From: Gymnorhina tibicen
Taxonomy: Eukaryota; Chordata; Aves; Passeriformes; Artamidae
Reading direction: 5' to 3'
Assembly (NCBI GenBank): GCA_013399875.1
Contig: VXAZ01000981.1
Coordinates: forward strand, 62,001-126,000
Length of the DNA stretch: 64,000 bases
Shown one piece after another: positions 26,080 through 38,825 of this stretch. Below the pieces are notes generated by a model. The model made no database searches. It worked only from the letters and a program-made list of their open reading frames with translations, and was not told where the DNA came from. A program made the position numbers and the translations under genes. The first letter of the stretch is position 1, and every line of letters begins with the position of its first letter.

Positions 26080-29000
26080 CTGGGAGCTTCTTCTTTTAAT
26101 TAATTCAATGCATCTATCATTAGTTATTTCTCTTACGAAGCCAAGGAATGTGTTAATGAGCCTTCTATAGCAATGTGTCAGTTTTTAAAGTCCATTAACT
26201 TTCTATGACTTTTTGCACACTAGAACTCATAATGACATTATTTCCCCTGATCTTGAAATCCAATTTAAATTCCAACCATGAATTTTCAGTGATGGAACAT
26301 GTTTTTTAATTGCTCTATCCTTCTATGCTTAGTACAGAACTGAGATAAGAAGTTGCAAGTTATATTTTTAAGGTCTCTTTCACACATTTTCAATGACAAA
26401 TGATCAACATAAGAAATATTTCATAGTTAAGAGACAAAAAGCTTTCAGAAAATAAAGGTTCTTATAGGATTTGTTATTATTTCAGATGTATTGTTACTGA
26501 CATCTTCTTACAATTATTTCTTTAACAACTTTCTGAGTTCAAAAGGCTATGAGTTCAAAGCCCAGCAGATCTTCCAAAATTATTCCCTTATGTCATATTT
26601 TGTCTCTGGTCCACAGAGAATAAATACCATCTTCCTTTGCTAGCTCTCTTGAAGAATGCCACTTTTAGTCTTGTCATGTCAGGACTGCATATTCATATAA
26701 TGAGATTCATCATGCAAAGGACAGGAAGAAAACCTAAATCGGCATTAAATCTTTATTTCCAGGTCTAGTTGATGGTTTTGATAAGCTTCAGTTTCTCTAT
26801 GAAGCCCTGATCTAGCCACAGAACCACTCTCTTCTAGGTTTTTGACCAGAAAGAAAACCAAAGAATGATCCAGATAAGAGCTGAGGTGTGACAGTGTGTC
26901 CTCCAGTCTATTTTAACTGATAACCAGAATTACAGGATGCACACAACATGCGCTTGCAGGTGATTTTAAATGCAAAAGTGCTTAACTGGCACATAAATGC
27001 CACAGAATTTCTAGTGTTCAATACAACCCTAAATATTCCACAAGACATTTGAATAAAGCACTGAACAAAGCCTACATACCTGCAGGAAATAACCAGGCCA
27101 CATGGAAGCCTTAGTCACAGGGTTTTTAATCATAGCAGAACAGAGTGAGGTATTTCCAGAGTTTTGAGCTACAGATTTGTTATTTATCTTAATTTCCTGA
27201 TGAAAAGTCACTGTAAGCTAGTGAGATTTCAACACTTAGTAGCAGATACTTTACTTTAAACTTGGTGATTTTGGAACTGAAACAGTTTTCATATTGAAAC
27301 CATAGTCTACTATGAAGATGTAGTTTGGCAAAATCTGCATTTTTGATCGTTTTTAGTAAAAATAAATTTTCAGTTACTTTGAAAATAAAGATTATTTGAG
27401 ATGGGAATAAATCTAGTTGTAGGGAGATATCACTGGTATGTCGGTTTCACTATGTTCAGGAGCTTTATTTTATTTTTTTAAAGAATGAACCTTAGACAAG
27501 AGTAGATACAACTTTGACATTAATGGAAGAGCCAAAGACCCCTCCTGAATTATGCTGCAGCAGGTTTTCCCTTTGGGTCACACAGTGGTGGCCATTTATT
27601 CGTTTCTGCTCTGCTTTAAACCATGCGACCGTCACTATGAACCAATGTCATATACCTTGGAGTACCAGTAAGAAGTGCTCCATTTTTCCTGGCATGGAGG
27701 GAATTAGGTATAATCTTCATCAAAGCACCACATCAAGGAACATGCTAGTGTTATAGAGAGTTAAAAGCATAAGCTAATAGAAATGGATAAGTTCCCATTT
27801 CCCTAGCAAAACAGTTTTTGTTACCTTCATTTTTCTGCACTTAGTCAAGTGCAGAGCTGATGCTCAAGTTGTCTCCAGTTTCATTAAGATCTAGTTTTAT
27901 TATATTGATGTGCCAGAAGCAACAGTACCTGCCAAAGTAGTGCTGATAGTTAAATCTATGTTTGAACTACAATTGCCCTGAAATTAAAACTGGAAAACAA
28001 AAACAACCCTGTAATTAATATGTCAGATCTTATTAGATCTTGAAAACTGGCTGTACTTCCTTCCAAGGTTGGCAAAAATGATGAGCATTATCTTTATGTA
28101 GTTAAACACCCATGACACTTTTGTTCCTTATATGGTTTCCATATAAAGATGCATTTCGCTTTTTGCCAGGGATATAAACAGGACAACTAATCAGATTTGG
28201 CATAGCATTTAACTGGTCTTGTACACACTTTTTTTTAATAAAACCTCCATTCCATTTAAATCATTGCCTTCAATCACAACATATATTATTTTTCTCTATT
28301 TAGAAGGCAAAAATTTGGATTTCCCTTTGGTTGTGCACCAAATCTACAGCTTGTGTAGTAAAAGTGAGAGCAGCAGTGCAGACTGCTTAGTTCTACTAGT
28401 AGTACCTTTGATTGACTACTATTTGAATGATGAAAAATTAGCAGCTGCCTTTATTTGCTGTCAGACAGACAATTGGATTGTCTTCTGAATATCAGTTTAG
28501 TGTATTGGTACTACTTCCTCAAAAACAGGCCATCACTTTTCAAAGTTGCAATAGGTTCACCTTTCATGGTGCCTTAGTTATAAAAACATCCTCAGGGGGA
28601 TGAGGGGCCTCTGCACTCACTGCTCCTCCATGTCGGGCCTCTGAGGGACACCACCAGAGCATCCTGTCAATATCTGTGGAGAAAACTGTGCATCTGGTCT
28701 TCACATCAGGGATCCCTTAGTTACAATCAATTTCTGGTTTTCTTTTTAAAATCATTCTATACTTACTCAAGTAAAGTTCATTTTTTTACTGTTTTTAAAG
28801 TAAAGTAAATTTGTGAGGAAATTCTGAAAGCCATGGAACCAATACAGAAGAAATATCTGTTTCAGTTCCTCTTAGAAGGGGAGAAGTTGTTCCCTTACCA
28901 AGGGAAACAAAACCTTTTTGAATATATGGTAACAATTCTACTAAAATTTGCATGGAACTTCAGTCTCATGCTAGAAATCCTTTACAAAGAGGAGTACCCT

Positions 29001-29845
29001 ACATGAGAGTAGGGCATTTATATACTGTACATCAAAACAGGTAATAATAACTTGTTTAAAATCTATTGCTACCTTCATATATTTTAATTTTTTATAGGAG
29101 TTGAGCTAGTTTATTTATAACCCTAAGTATTTTCTGAAAATGAACCAATGCCTTATATTAATAAAATGATTTGTTTCATGTTCACTTTTCAAAGTTCATT
29201 GGACTTCACAAATTAGTAAACACTTTGTCTATAACATGATTGCTAGAGTTACTCTGATTTATCTGCCTTGTTTATAAGACTGAATAGGTTCGCGTTATCC
29301 AGTTTTAGAGCTTACTTCTGTCTGAACTCAAAAAAAAATTATTACTTAGAGTATCTACCCAGTTTGATTGCAAATATATAAGGTTATACGAAAATGAAAT
29401 GTATTTTACATATATGTGAGATCTATAAGGAAATAGGTAGTTTTTATATTGACAACAGATTTTACAGACATCTTAGAACAACAAAAGAATATTAAAGTTT
29501 TAGTCAGACAAAAGAAGTTCAGTTGATGTAAAGAGGTATTACAGGGCCTTTTGCTTAACTTAAAGACCAAAATATGTTCTTAATAAAGTTACTGTCAACC
29601 TCCTGCACACATAACTCTAGGTGTTAAAAACTGAGGACTTTGAAATATCTTGAGAAAAGTAATTTTCTCAAATAACATTTCTAATTTTTTTAAAAAGCTT
29701 GAAAATGGAACACACAAACTCACAAAAAATATTTATAATCTGAATGAATGAATGAATATTTCCTGATCTTATATTTAATTAGATCAAATCTGATATTATA
29801 AGTTATGATTCTGAAGCACTTACTACTGCTATTTAACTAGAAAAG
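26080..29845. other. unannotated AT-rich DNA
   Basis: No gene or transposon recognised. A (TGAA)4 run lies at 29741-29757. A 39-codon open frame at 27552-27671 has exon-like surroundings and is discussed as a lead. A GC-richer patch at about 28590-28720 resembles nothing I know. Confidence 0.5.
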
Positions 29846-29956
29846 AAGAGTTGAATATGAGTCAGCAGTGCCCTGGCAGCCAGGAGGGCCAGCTGAGTCC
29901 TGGGGAGCATCAGGCACAGCATCGCCAGCCAGGCAAGGGAAGGGATTGTCCTGCTC
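29846..29956 (+). mobile_element. CR1 LINE 3' region, part 1 (upstream of the LTR insertion)
   Basis: Begins AGTTGAATATGAGTCAGCAGTGCC and continues with CTGGCAGCCAGGAGGGCC and GCATCAGGCACAGCATCGCC to GGGATTGTCCTGCTC, the same subfamily as the CR1 at 8254. The CR1 text is then interrupted by an LTR and resumes at 30457 exactly where it left off, after a 6-bp duplication. Confidence 0.9.
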
Positions 29957-30152
29957 TGTAGTGCTGTATTTCCCCACTCCTTTTCTTACTAAATGTCTGC
30001 CCTTCCCACATTGGTCCCTCTTCCCCGCCCCTAGTACTAACCACTCCCTCGGGTTCTCCCTATTGGTCCTGGTACCCCAACCCCGCCCATGTACCGCCCC
30101 TGAACCCTGAGACCATTCGTCCATGTGCTTGCTCTGCCCCCCCCCATCCCCA

Positions 30153-30159
30153 GATAAAA
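30153..30159 (+). promoter_or_regulatory. TATA-like box of the LTR
   Basis: CAGATAAAACCCC lies about 60 bp upstream of the AATAAA signal, the spacing of a retroviral U3/R boundary with a short R region. Activity unknown. Confidence 0.5.
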
Positions 30160-30217
30160 CCCCAGGCTCCATGCCATGTGCTTTCTCTGCCCTTGGGAAC
30201 CAGCATGTTACCATGTG

Positions 30218-30223
30218 AATAAA
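30218..30223 (+). promoter_or_regulatory. AATAAA polyadenylation signal of the LTR
   Basis: GTGAATAAAGTTGCTCTGAGG gives a canonical hexamer followed by a GT/T-containing stretch, as expected near the R/U5 boundary of an LTR. Confidence 0.65.
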
Positions 30224-30283
30224 GTTGCTCTGAGGTCCCCATGCAGGCGGAGCCTTCTCGCCTCCTTTATCGCCACCGTGCTG

Positions 30284-30375
30284 TGAAGCCGACAGCCAGC
30301 CGGGACAGCACGGGCCACCCAGAAGGGCNTGAAGCGGACAGCCAGCTGGGACAGCACGGGCCGCCCAGAAGGGCT
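30284..30375 (+). repeat. 46-bp tandem duplication in LTR U5
   Basis: Units at 30284-30329 and 30330-30375 both read TGAAGC(C/G)GACAGCCAGC followed by GGGACAGCACGGGCC and CCCAGAAGGGC. The only differences are a few substitutions and an undetermined base (N) at 30329, the last base of unit 1. The N sits exactly at the junction of the two units, where short reads would align ambiguously. Confidence 0.9.
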
Positions 30376-30456
30376 ACAGGGAGCGGAACAGCCGCTCTCC
30401 CCAAGGCAGCCCTGCGGCAGCTCTCTCAGGTTGCAGCCTGCCATACCAACGCAGGA

Positions 30457-30835
30457 CTGCTCTGGTCTGTGCTGGTGCAGCCTCACCTTGAATTCTGTGT
30501 GCAGCTTTGGGCACCACAGTGTAAGAAAGATTAATCTATTAGAGAGTGCCCAAAGGAGGTCTACCAAGATGGCGAAGCACCTTGAGGGGAAGCCGTATGA
30601 GGAGCAGCTGAATTCACTTATTCTGTTAAACCTGGAGTAGAGGAGACTGAGGAGAGGCCTCATTGCAGTTTACAAATTCCTCATGAAGGGAAGAGGAGGG
30701 GCAGGCACTGATCCCTTCTCTGTGATGATGAGTGACAGTACCCAAGGGAAAGGCCTGAAGTTGTGTCAGGAGAGGTTTAGGTTGGATATTAGAAAAAGGT
30801 TCTTTACCCAGAGGGTGGCTGGGCACTCGAACCCA
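30457..30835 (+). mobile_element. CR1 LINE 3' region, part 2 (downstream of the LTR insertion)
   Basis: Resumes with CTGCTCTGGTCTGTGCTGG, then CAGCCTCACCTTGAATTCTG, AGAGAGTGCCCAAAGGAGG, GAGGAGCAGCTGAATTCAC, GGAGAGGTTTAGGTTGG and CCCAGAGGGTGGCTGGGCACT. After about 30835 the match to CR1 stops, so the true 3' terminus with its TTCTGTGA tail is missing, by deletion or replacement. Frames are broken. Confidence 0.9.
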
Positions 30836-32701
30836 ACCAGATTGGTTTGGTGGCTCCCTAGTTTGGTCTACCTAGTCCTTAACTAGCCAGTGACCTAGAT
30901 AATTCATGTGAAAAGGCGGAAGATTTAGATGATGTTTGAAATTCACTAGCTAGCATCTTCCAGAAGTTCACAAATAATCAGATTATTTATTTTCTCCAGA
31001 GAATGAAAATTTACTTTCTGGAATGAGTCACAAACAATAAACAGATGATTTTTTCATACTTTGGTAAACTCATCTAAGATCTGGATGGTCAGACAAAAAA
31101 CTAGCCTGGTTTTTCCTGTAATAATAAACTCATCTATCTTAGCTATATGAAATCACCCTTCTGAAGGGCAGCTATCGTAACTTACGTAATATCAGGACTA
31201 CTCGACCATTATAAAACTACTTTCATCTTGAACAATTTCTATTAGGAAGTTCTATATCTTGTTAAGATCTTGGGTCTCATAAATCAAAGGCTAGATTTTT
31301 CTTTCAAGTCACACTTTCCCTTAACAGGAGGTTAGTTTCCAAAAACAGCTGTGTTGCTTGAGATGTGTAACTTGCAGATCAGTGAAGTGAAAGGCTCACC
31401 TCAGCTGGAAATGATATTTCACTCCCAAAAAGTCATTATGGGATACGATGTGACAAGGCATGCCCTTCACTTCACTGACGTGCATACCATATGGCACAAA
31501 ATGCCACAACCTGTTCAAGTTTAGGATGTGCAACTCATGCAGTCGCATCACTATATTTTTTTCTTTTTCCTTTTCACATAAGCACTAGTGTGAAACTGTG
31601 AAGCAGGATGCTAATAGGAAAGTGTTTCAGTCAAGTGATTCCTACCCACAAACATAATTCAAAGACCCAAACCAAACTACTTATATGTCTCCGTTCCCAA
31701 GAGCTTGCAATGGTGTGAATGGAAAGATGAACTGTACTAACATGGAAAATATCTCTGTATGTACCTTTCCTGGGGTAGAAATGAATTTGAATTAGCTAAA
31801 AACTATTTCAGGCATCTTTCTGTTGTCTGTAAGTCAGAAGTGGTGCACATGATTATGTATTCTACCTTCTCCTGGGTCAAACAGTTTCTACCAGGTGGTC
31901 TGTGCTTCACACAGCCTTTTGAACAGTAGAGTATGGTAGCTGGGAGTGATTTGCAGTATGTCTTGATTGAATTTAAACATGGCTCCATGGAGCTGCATTT
32001 ACTAAACCAACCTAAAAATTTTTTTTCAGTTAAGGTGTACTAGGCACAGTCAAGGATGTATATTTAGATAAATATAGTGACTGAATATATTCCAGACTCT
32101 TACAAATTTTTACACTGATATGCAATATAATTTTTCAATGTTCTCATTTAAACGTAATAAAAAATTGATAGTATCTGTTTGTTCCAATTTATGATTAGGT
32201 GTGGTGATTCTGAAGGATTTTATTAAGTTCTTTAGTTCTTTCCAGAATTTGAATAAGTATCCACTTACAGGTTTCCAAGTTTATATATATTTTTTTCTTT
32301 ATATATATATATTTATATACTTATATATATATACACTAATGAAACAGAAAAAACCAACCAACCAACCAAACCCCCCAACCAGTGAAGTATACACACAACT
32401 TCTATGGTTGAATTTTGAGGGAACAAATGTGACACCTGTAAATTAATTGAATGAAGAAGGTTGAGTTTACTCATTCAGTCTTTAAGTAAACTATCTATTT
32501 CTACTCTTTTGGCGTGTAAAAGTTACCAAGAAATTTCAGAAGAAAAGCTGTTCTTAAAGGAGTGGTCATTATTCCCACTTTTTTCATGCCAAAAGTGTTA
32601 CGACATTCATTCTGAAAATCTTTTTATTAGTTTCAATGGACACCATACAGGTATGAGTATTAAATATAAGTTTTGGTTTTGTTTTTTTTTCACTTTAAGG
32701 A
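30836..32701. other. unannotated AT-rich DNA
   Basis: No gene or transposon recognised. It contains AT-rich simple sequence at 32281-32335 and an (AACC)n run at 32352-32370. Confidence 0.55.
32352..32370. repeat. (AACC)n microsatellite
   Basis: Four consecutive AACC units followed by AAACCCCCC. It is adjacent to an AT-rich low-complexity tract at 32281-32335. Confidence 0.9.
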
Positions 32702-32884
32702 TTATTCAACAACAGTGGAACAGGTTCCTTAGAGCATCGCGGAGTTTCCATCCGTGGAGATTTTCAAAAGAGAGGTGGCCACAGTCTTGAACAACCTTGG
32801 GGAAGTCTTGGGGAAGGGGCCTGGCCTAGACAGTTTCCAGAGGTCCCTGCCAACCTCAGCTGTTCAAGGAGTCAACAAGTCTAT
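32702..32884 (+). mobile_element. CR1 LINE, short 3' end
   Basis: GTGGAACAGGTTCC, GCGGAGTTTCCATCCGTGGAG, CAAAAGAGAGGTGGCCACAG and GTTTCCAGAGGTCCCTGCC match the last about 180 bp of an avian CR1 (the 'wedge' just before the 3' tail). The usual tail is degraded. Heavily 5'-truncated; no coding capacity. Confidence 0.75.
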
Positions 32885-35800
32885 GACATGGCGCTCACAT
32901 TCCAGAAGGGCATCATAGTCCTGATACCTTTGGTGGTGGTGGAAACGCTAACTGCTGTAATGAAAGAAAAAACATGATCCACTGATGTTTTAAAACCTTC
33001 TACATTCAATTCACGTTGAGAACAAAATATGTAAGGCTAATTCTCTTCTCGTTTTTAACCAAACCTTTACACATGTCCCTAATAAAAAGTGTTTTAGGTA
33101 TTTTCTGCATATGAAAGGAAAGCCATCAGAATTTTCCTATACTTATCATTTATTTGGACACTTGTAAGAACAGAATTATTTTCTCTGAGCATAGGCAAGA
33201 ACATTCACCTACAATCCTGTGAAAGTGGACAACAGCTCTACTATAATATGGAAGCTCTGCTAGGGTCAGGCAAAGTTGCAGTTTCTCTGGATTTTTCAGA
33301 GACCAAAAGTCTCCCCCACCCCCAGTATCAGAATGGTAGGCCTTAGAATAAACATGAAAAGCACTAATTGCACTTCCATTTTTCACTTGGACATCAACTT
33401 TCTTGTACCAAATCTTTTCAGAAGAAAGGGAATGTATTTTAAACAACTTCACTCTTCTTTACAGCAGTCTCATTAAAAAAGAAGAAAAGAGAAGTGGTTT
33501 CAGTAATGGTACTTAAATCTCGGGTAAAACTATCAATTATTGAAATTCATTAATTAAGCAAAATATTTGCTGAAAGTTGCTGCACACCTCTCTCAGTTTG
33601 AAGATTTTTCTATCAAAACACAGTCTCATTAAAATTTTACATGCTAATCAGTATGTTTACAATTTCATTTTATGAGTCTATAATTTTGCACTGAGGTTTT
33701 GAATTCTTTTCATTATAATTTTATGCCAATTAACTCAGAAGGGAAAAATGTAATTTACAGGTTTGCATAATTGCCCAGATGTTAAAATGTAGCACAAGTT
33801 GAAAACAGAAACAAAGACTTTTTAAGCTTACAATTTTAAAAAGAAAATAGCTTACTTCAGTTTGTTTTTGGCTGCTAGTTTTGCAAATCTGTTTTTGGAG
33901 TTAATATACAGTATTCTGACTTTGATTAAAATCTAGAGGTTGTTTTAGTGTTCTAGTTTTCAGTACAGCAGCTTTGAAAGGAAGACTTGATAAAAGCATG
34001 GAAACCTGGGTTTTTAAAACACACACATCCTGTATTGGTCTTTCTACCAAAGATAGATAAACACAATTTATATTCAGTGGGAACCTTGAAGGATAAAATA
34101 ATTCTCCATTCACAAACTTTTGGTTAATTCTTTATCCTATGTAATTAACTTTGCCTGTTAAAATTCCTTTTTGAGTATATTTATCATGTAAATTTTTACC
34201 CACTTTTCTACCAGGTTGTCTTTTCTTACAAAAAATTTTGAGAAAAATTTCAGTTTAGTATATTCACTGTGCATAATATGTGCTTTCTGAGCTTTATGGA
34301 AGAGACTGGCAGTGAGGAGACATAGCCCACATTGTGCACAAGGGCAGCTCATGGATACCTGTGAATATTCTGCCTGAAAGAATTGGATACATACAATCTG
34401 AAGACTTACAGAACTCCACCTAGTCCACCAGCACAGGAGATGATCCATCCTGGTAAAGGCAACTGTTTAGATTACACGTAATTTTAAAAAATTCCAAACT
34501 TCGTATCAGTTTTGTGTACTATTCCTCCCTCTGTAAAAAAAAAAAAAAAGGTAAAAATTTAAAGTAGAATTACATGGATTATTTTTCCTCAGATAGCTGG
34601 ACATTACTACTGTGTTATGCAGGTATTGTTTGCTGTAGGGTATTTATATAATCAATACAAAAATGAATTATAGAATGGTTAAAAATCTCACATTTAAGGT
34701 TTCAAAAACATATTTTTTCAGGAATCTATGAGGAACTATGACCTTCTCTAGAGCATGTTTTGGAGAAGAAGCAGCAGATCACTTAAAAGTTTCTATGTTT
34801 TTATTAAATACCAAGTGTTCATCATTCTTGAAGACAATGTTTTAGAACACTGACCATTATGGACACTCTCTGATAAGTGTCAGAAGACTGAGAAAAATTG
34901 CTTTAGAATACATATAAGAGTGGAGGAAAGAGAATGACAAAAATATTTTCTAAAAATAAGCCAACAGCACCTTACATGCAGTTGATATAAAAATGGAGTT
35001 GTGATTTATACCAGATGAATCCTAGTTTTAGGGAAAAAAAGTATTTCAAAACCAATTCCCAAATAAGTGGGTATCTTCTGAAAAATACATTTTTCTCTTA
35101 CCTAATATAGGATATGAAAACTTTTGTAAAAGAAGGTAGATAATGTTTCATTTAAATGTCCTCTGCTACACTCACACACACAAAAAAAGAAAAAAAGGCC
35201 CCATAATAGATTTCTCTATTTTCCCTTACTTCAGCTTTTATATAAAAGCTAAAATACATATCTGGATTGTTGCAATTTTTCCTCTGGATAATCAGATCTA
35301 CTATTACATCTCCTGCTGATGCACTCCCAGATTCAGAAAAGAACAGCCTACAATCATAATAGAAAGCATCACTACTGTTTCTGTACCACTAAAGGATTAT
35401 TCATGGAACTTTTAAAGATCCTTGTGCATTCAATGAACATTTCATTTACATAATAAAGAAGTTAAGCTGTTTTCTTGATAAAGCTCATAAAATACAGTAG
35501 AAACATGAAAACAAACTAAATTTGACAATGTATTTGAATAATTTAAGGGAAAAAATTAATGAAGATATGGAGGTGTGCATTTTAATTATCATGAGATACA
35601 ATTTATCTAGTGTATTAATGGGAATTATGTGGGTTCTAACTCTTAATTATTGATATATCTGTGTGAAAACATGATTGTGAAAGGGTTTTCTGATATGAAA
35701 ATATATATTTGCATGTCACCTTTGAGCAAATACTTTTGAATGTTTGAAAACAAAAGCTGCAATGTCATAATCCTGGAAAAATTTTATCAGCTTCTCTAAT

Positions 35801-38757
35801 GTACTCTATCATGTTATCCTATTAAAGCCATTATATATGTGCTGCTTCTCTTAAAGAGCAAGATGAGCACAGACACTAGAGGCTAGTGAGAACTGCACTG
35901 CAGCAGCTAAAAGTCTCTCAGTGTACTTCAGACAGACAAGCAGAAGAGTTTAGTTTGTATCTGGTTTTTTTTGTAATCAAGTTTCAGAATGAACAAAAGG
36001 ATGGGCTTTTTAAGCACCAATTTTTCATATAAAGGTAAATATGTGGTAAAAATAAGGGCATATATTTCAATAATAATGCTCAATTTAAATGAAAACAGTA
36101 ATAAAACTATTAATGAAAAGCATGGATTCGTAGTCCGCAGTGTGCAACTCATTTTGTTATAAAAACAAGTCTACCCATTGTTGAAGTCATACAGCTGACA
36201 CCAAAAAACTAATATCATCTGCCTGCAAATCACATTTGTTTGCATTTTTTACCTAATATTCTCAGATACAAAAGCACAGATTACTACAAATAAGGAAAAA
36301 AAAATTGATATTTTTCAGCTTTCTTTTGTCATTCATCTAGCAGCACCCTGCTGGAGTTTGTTTCTGTGGTTTCTGTCATGCAATCAAATTTTCTCTCCCC
36401 CACTGTTTATCTAATTCTGTCACAGACAAAAACTAAAAATTGAAGAAGGAATGTTTTAAGCTCAATCACTAGTCCACACTTTTTATAATTTCTGAGGAAA
36501 CCATTCAATTTCATTGATTCACTCGCATAAGTATGATTATATATGTACTAATAGAGTACTATCATCCTTGGATCTCCATGTATGCAGTAAAAGACAGCTG
36601 AGGGAGTGATACATTTGCAGTGCTAGGATGAAGTGAAATGATGTCTCAGAGTCTCCAGAGAAGTTAGATTTGAACAGTAAGTAATGAAATTATGCAAAGG
36701 ACCAGCAAGAATAGGAAGACATCACCAGGAAAACAATGAAGTATGTAGCAGTGAGGCAAAAAAAAGTGGAAGCAATGACCTGGGACAAGAGAAGAAAGAT
36801 CTACTGGGTAAGTAATAAAATGAGTCAGACGTGAGGAGAAGGAACTCAGCTGAACTTAGATGAGTTGAAATTGTAGATTCAGCTAGCAAGACAGCAAGAA
36901 AAAGAAGGGTTTGTGAAAAATGATGGTGAATGCAAAGTATTCATCCGTACCTTAAATGCAGGAACTAAATAAGCCTAGTAGAATAGTGATGGGCAGAGTG
37001 TCTCAGACAATTACATGATGTGAAAAAGAAGTAGCTCTGCACATACTGAAGTCTACATTCACAGTAGCCCTTAAAGTATTTCTCTGAAGGGGGCTCAGGA
37101 CTCCTGTAAGCACTGATTATACAGAGATTCCAAACAGGTAGTATATGCCCAAACTACTTCTTCACAAGTAAATGAGTTGACAGTATTTTTTCAAAGCAGA
37201 AAGGAAGAAATCCCTTGGTTGACAGAGGATACCATTTCTTGGTCTGAAATAGAGAACTAAGACAACTTTATAAGTTCCTTTGTCTAGAAAATGTGCCCTA
37301 GTTTATCCCAACTCAATATCAGACTAAGAACAGGGCACAGGACACACCAAAGTCCATCCTCTTTGGTAAGAAAACTTGAGTGCACAGCCTAGACAGAAAT
37401 AAGGTCATGCCCTATCAAAGCCTTTAATTTATTGACTGAAAATATATTATATATTCCTTAAGGTATGGACCTGTTATTTACACAGCTCTCAGTTGTAATT
37501 ATCTAACTGTGAAGTAATGTAATTAGAATATTTATCTTGATAATAATATTCTAGTTAGAACATTTTTTAAAATCATAAAAATAGTGTGCTCTATGCTGGA
37601 TTAGATATTTTTTCTTTAAAAACCTATTAAATACCATATTTTCCCATACAGTAAGTAATTTTAAATACAGATATATTTGCTGTATTTCAATTAATTATTG
37701 AGAATATCATGATCCCTCAATAAAGAAGTTGATCTATATATTCGATGGTAAAGATGGTTTAATTTCAGATCCTTATAATTAGCCCACTTCTCTCACCTGC
37801 TTCAATGTGCACCTCTGACAAAATACTTGACATCTTACAAGTAGCAAAAATTTACCTTTGGCAGGTACTAACTGAATCTTGGATATATATTTTCCAGCTC
37901 CAATCTTATAGATTTCATTTCAAAGAAATTGAGAAGTAATACCATATATAAGTACTTTAAAGTTTGTAAGTACCTGAGATTGTTTTGGGTCATTCTAATA
38001 AAAGATGTAAGACAGGTCATATAATAAAAATATCAAATGAAGGAAAGATTTCAATAAACTGTGTGATATTCTGCTGAAAAGCAATTGGAAAAAAAACATA
38101 ACTAAAAAATGCTTGCAAGCCCCCAAAGCCTTGTATTAAGCCCAAGATCCCTGAAATTACAGCCTTAACCACCTTCGTTAAATTTTAGCTGAAAAATAGA
38201 AAAATAAACAAACTAATAAACACATTTATGATAAAAAATGGGGCAGTTATCAGCACCTTGGAAGCATTGAAGTGTCAAACTAACCTCCTCTATGACAGCA
38301 GATTTAGGATTGGAAGAAGCAGTCAAAAGGTAGATCTTGACTAAGAGACAACAAAATGAGCTTCTTATGCGTTTACCATGTGATGAACAAAAACAAGATA
38401 ATGATATTGCAAGACAATATAAGACTAATTGATCAGTCACATGCAAAGAACCATTATCATTTAATACATTGCCGGCCAGGAGGATTGCACCAAATGATGT
38501 TTGGAATATTCTCATTAATATGTTCATCAATTAAATACTTAATGAAAAAATAATGGAAAATAAATTATATTCTATGTCCAAACGTGTTGGACCAGTAGAG
38601 AAGGAGTAAATAGGAGGAAGAAACACTTTTACTAAATTACAGGAATACAGAATTGAAACTGTAAAGATGGTTAATCATGAGACTAAATTGGAAGAGAATG
38701 TAGTACATGCAGAATCAAAGAAGCAACTGCCAGTACTGGTGAAGGTATATTTCCTTG
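32885..38757. other. unannotated AT-rich DNA
   Basis: No gene or transposon recognised. A long A run lies at about 34527-34542, a CA/A-rich tract at 35170-35197, and a purine-rich stretch at about 36690-36960. The open frame 34158-34448 (minus) has no recognisable motif. Confidence 0.5.
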
Positions 38758-38825
38758 TATTAGTCAAAGAAAATAGACTAGATGACCTGCTGAGGATTCT
38801 TCTAGTCCATCATTCTATTAGAGAA
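38758..38825 (+). mobile_element. old CR1-like 3' terminus
   Basis: AATAGACTAGATGACCTGCTGAGG, then TTCTTCTAGTCCATCATTCTATTAGAG, resembles the GACTAGATGACCTC...GGTCCCTTCCAG...ATTCTATGA end shared by old CR1 families. Only about 70 bp are recognisable, so assignment is tentative. Confidence 0.5.

Larger units (their letters stand above)
29957..30456 (+). mobile_element. solo LTR (probably ERVK-like, class II) inserted in CR1
   Basis: Starts TGTAGTGCTG and ends about ...ACGCAGGA. CTGCTC occurs on both sides (29951-29956 and 30457-30462), giving a 6-bp target duplication, the size typical of class II (ERVK-like) retroviral integration; the match can be stretched to CTGCTCTG if the first TG is counted as host. 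Plus orientation is shown by a TATA-like GATAAAA at 30153-30159 followed by AATAAA at 30218-30223, with a GC-rich U5 after it. No internal retroviral genes are attached. The 3' end lacks a canonical CA, so the exact right border could be off by a few bases or mutated. Open frames that cross it (such as 29837-30214 minus) are chance. Confidence 0.85.

Noticed and set aside
29837..30663. 125- and 151-codon minus-strand frames
   Set aside because: They are antisense readings of the CR1 and LTR sequences, which lie on the plus strand.
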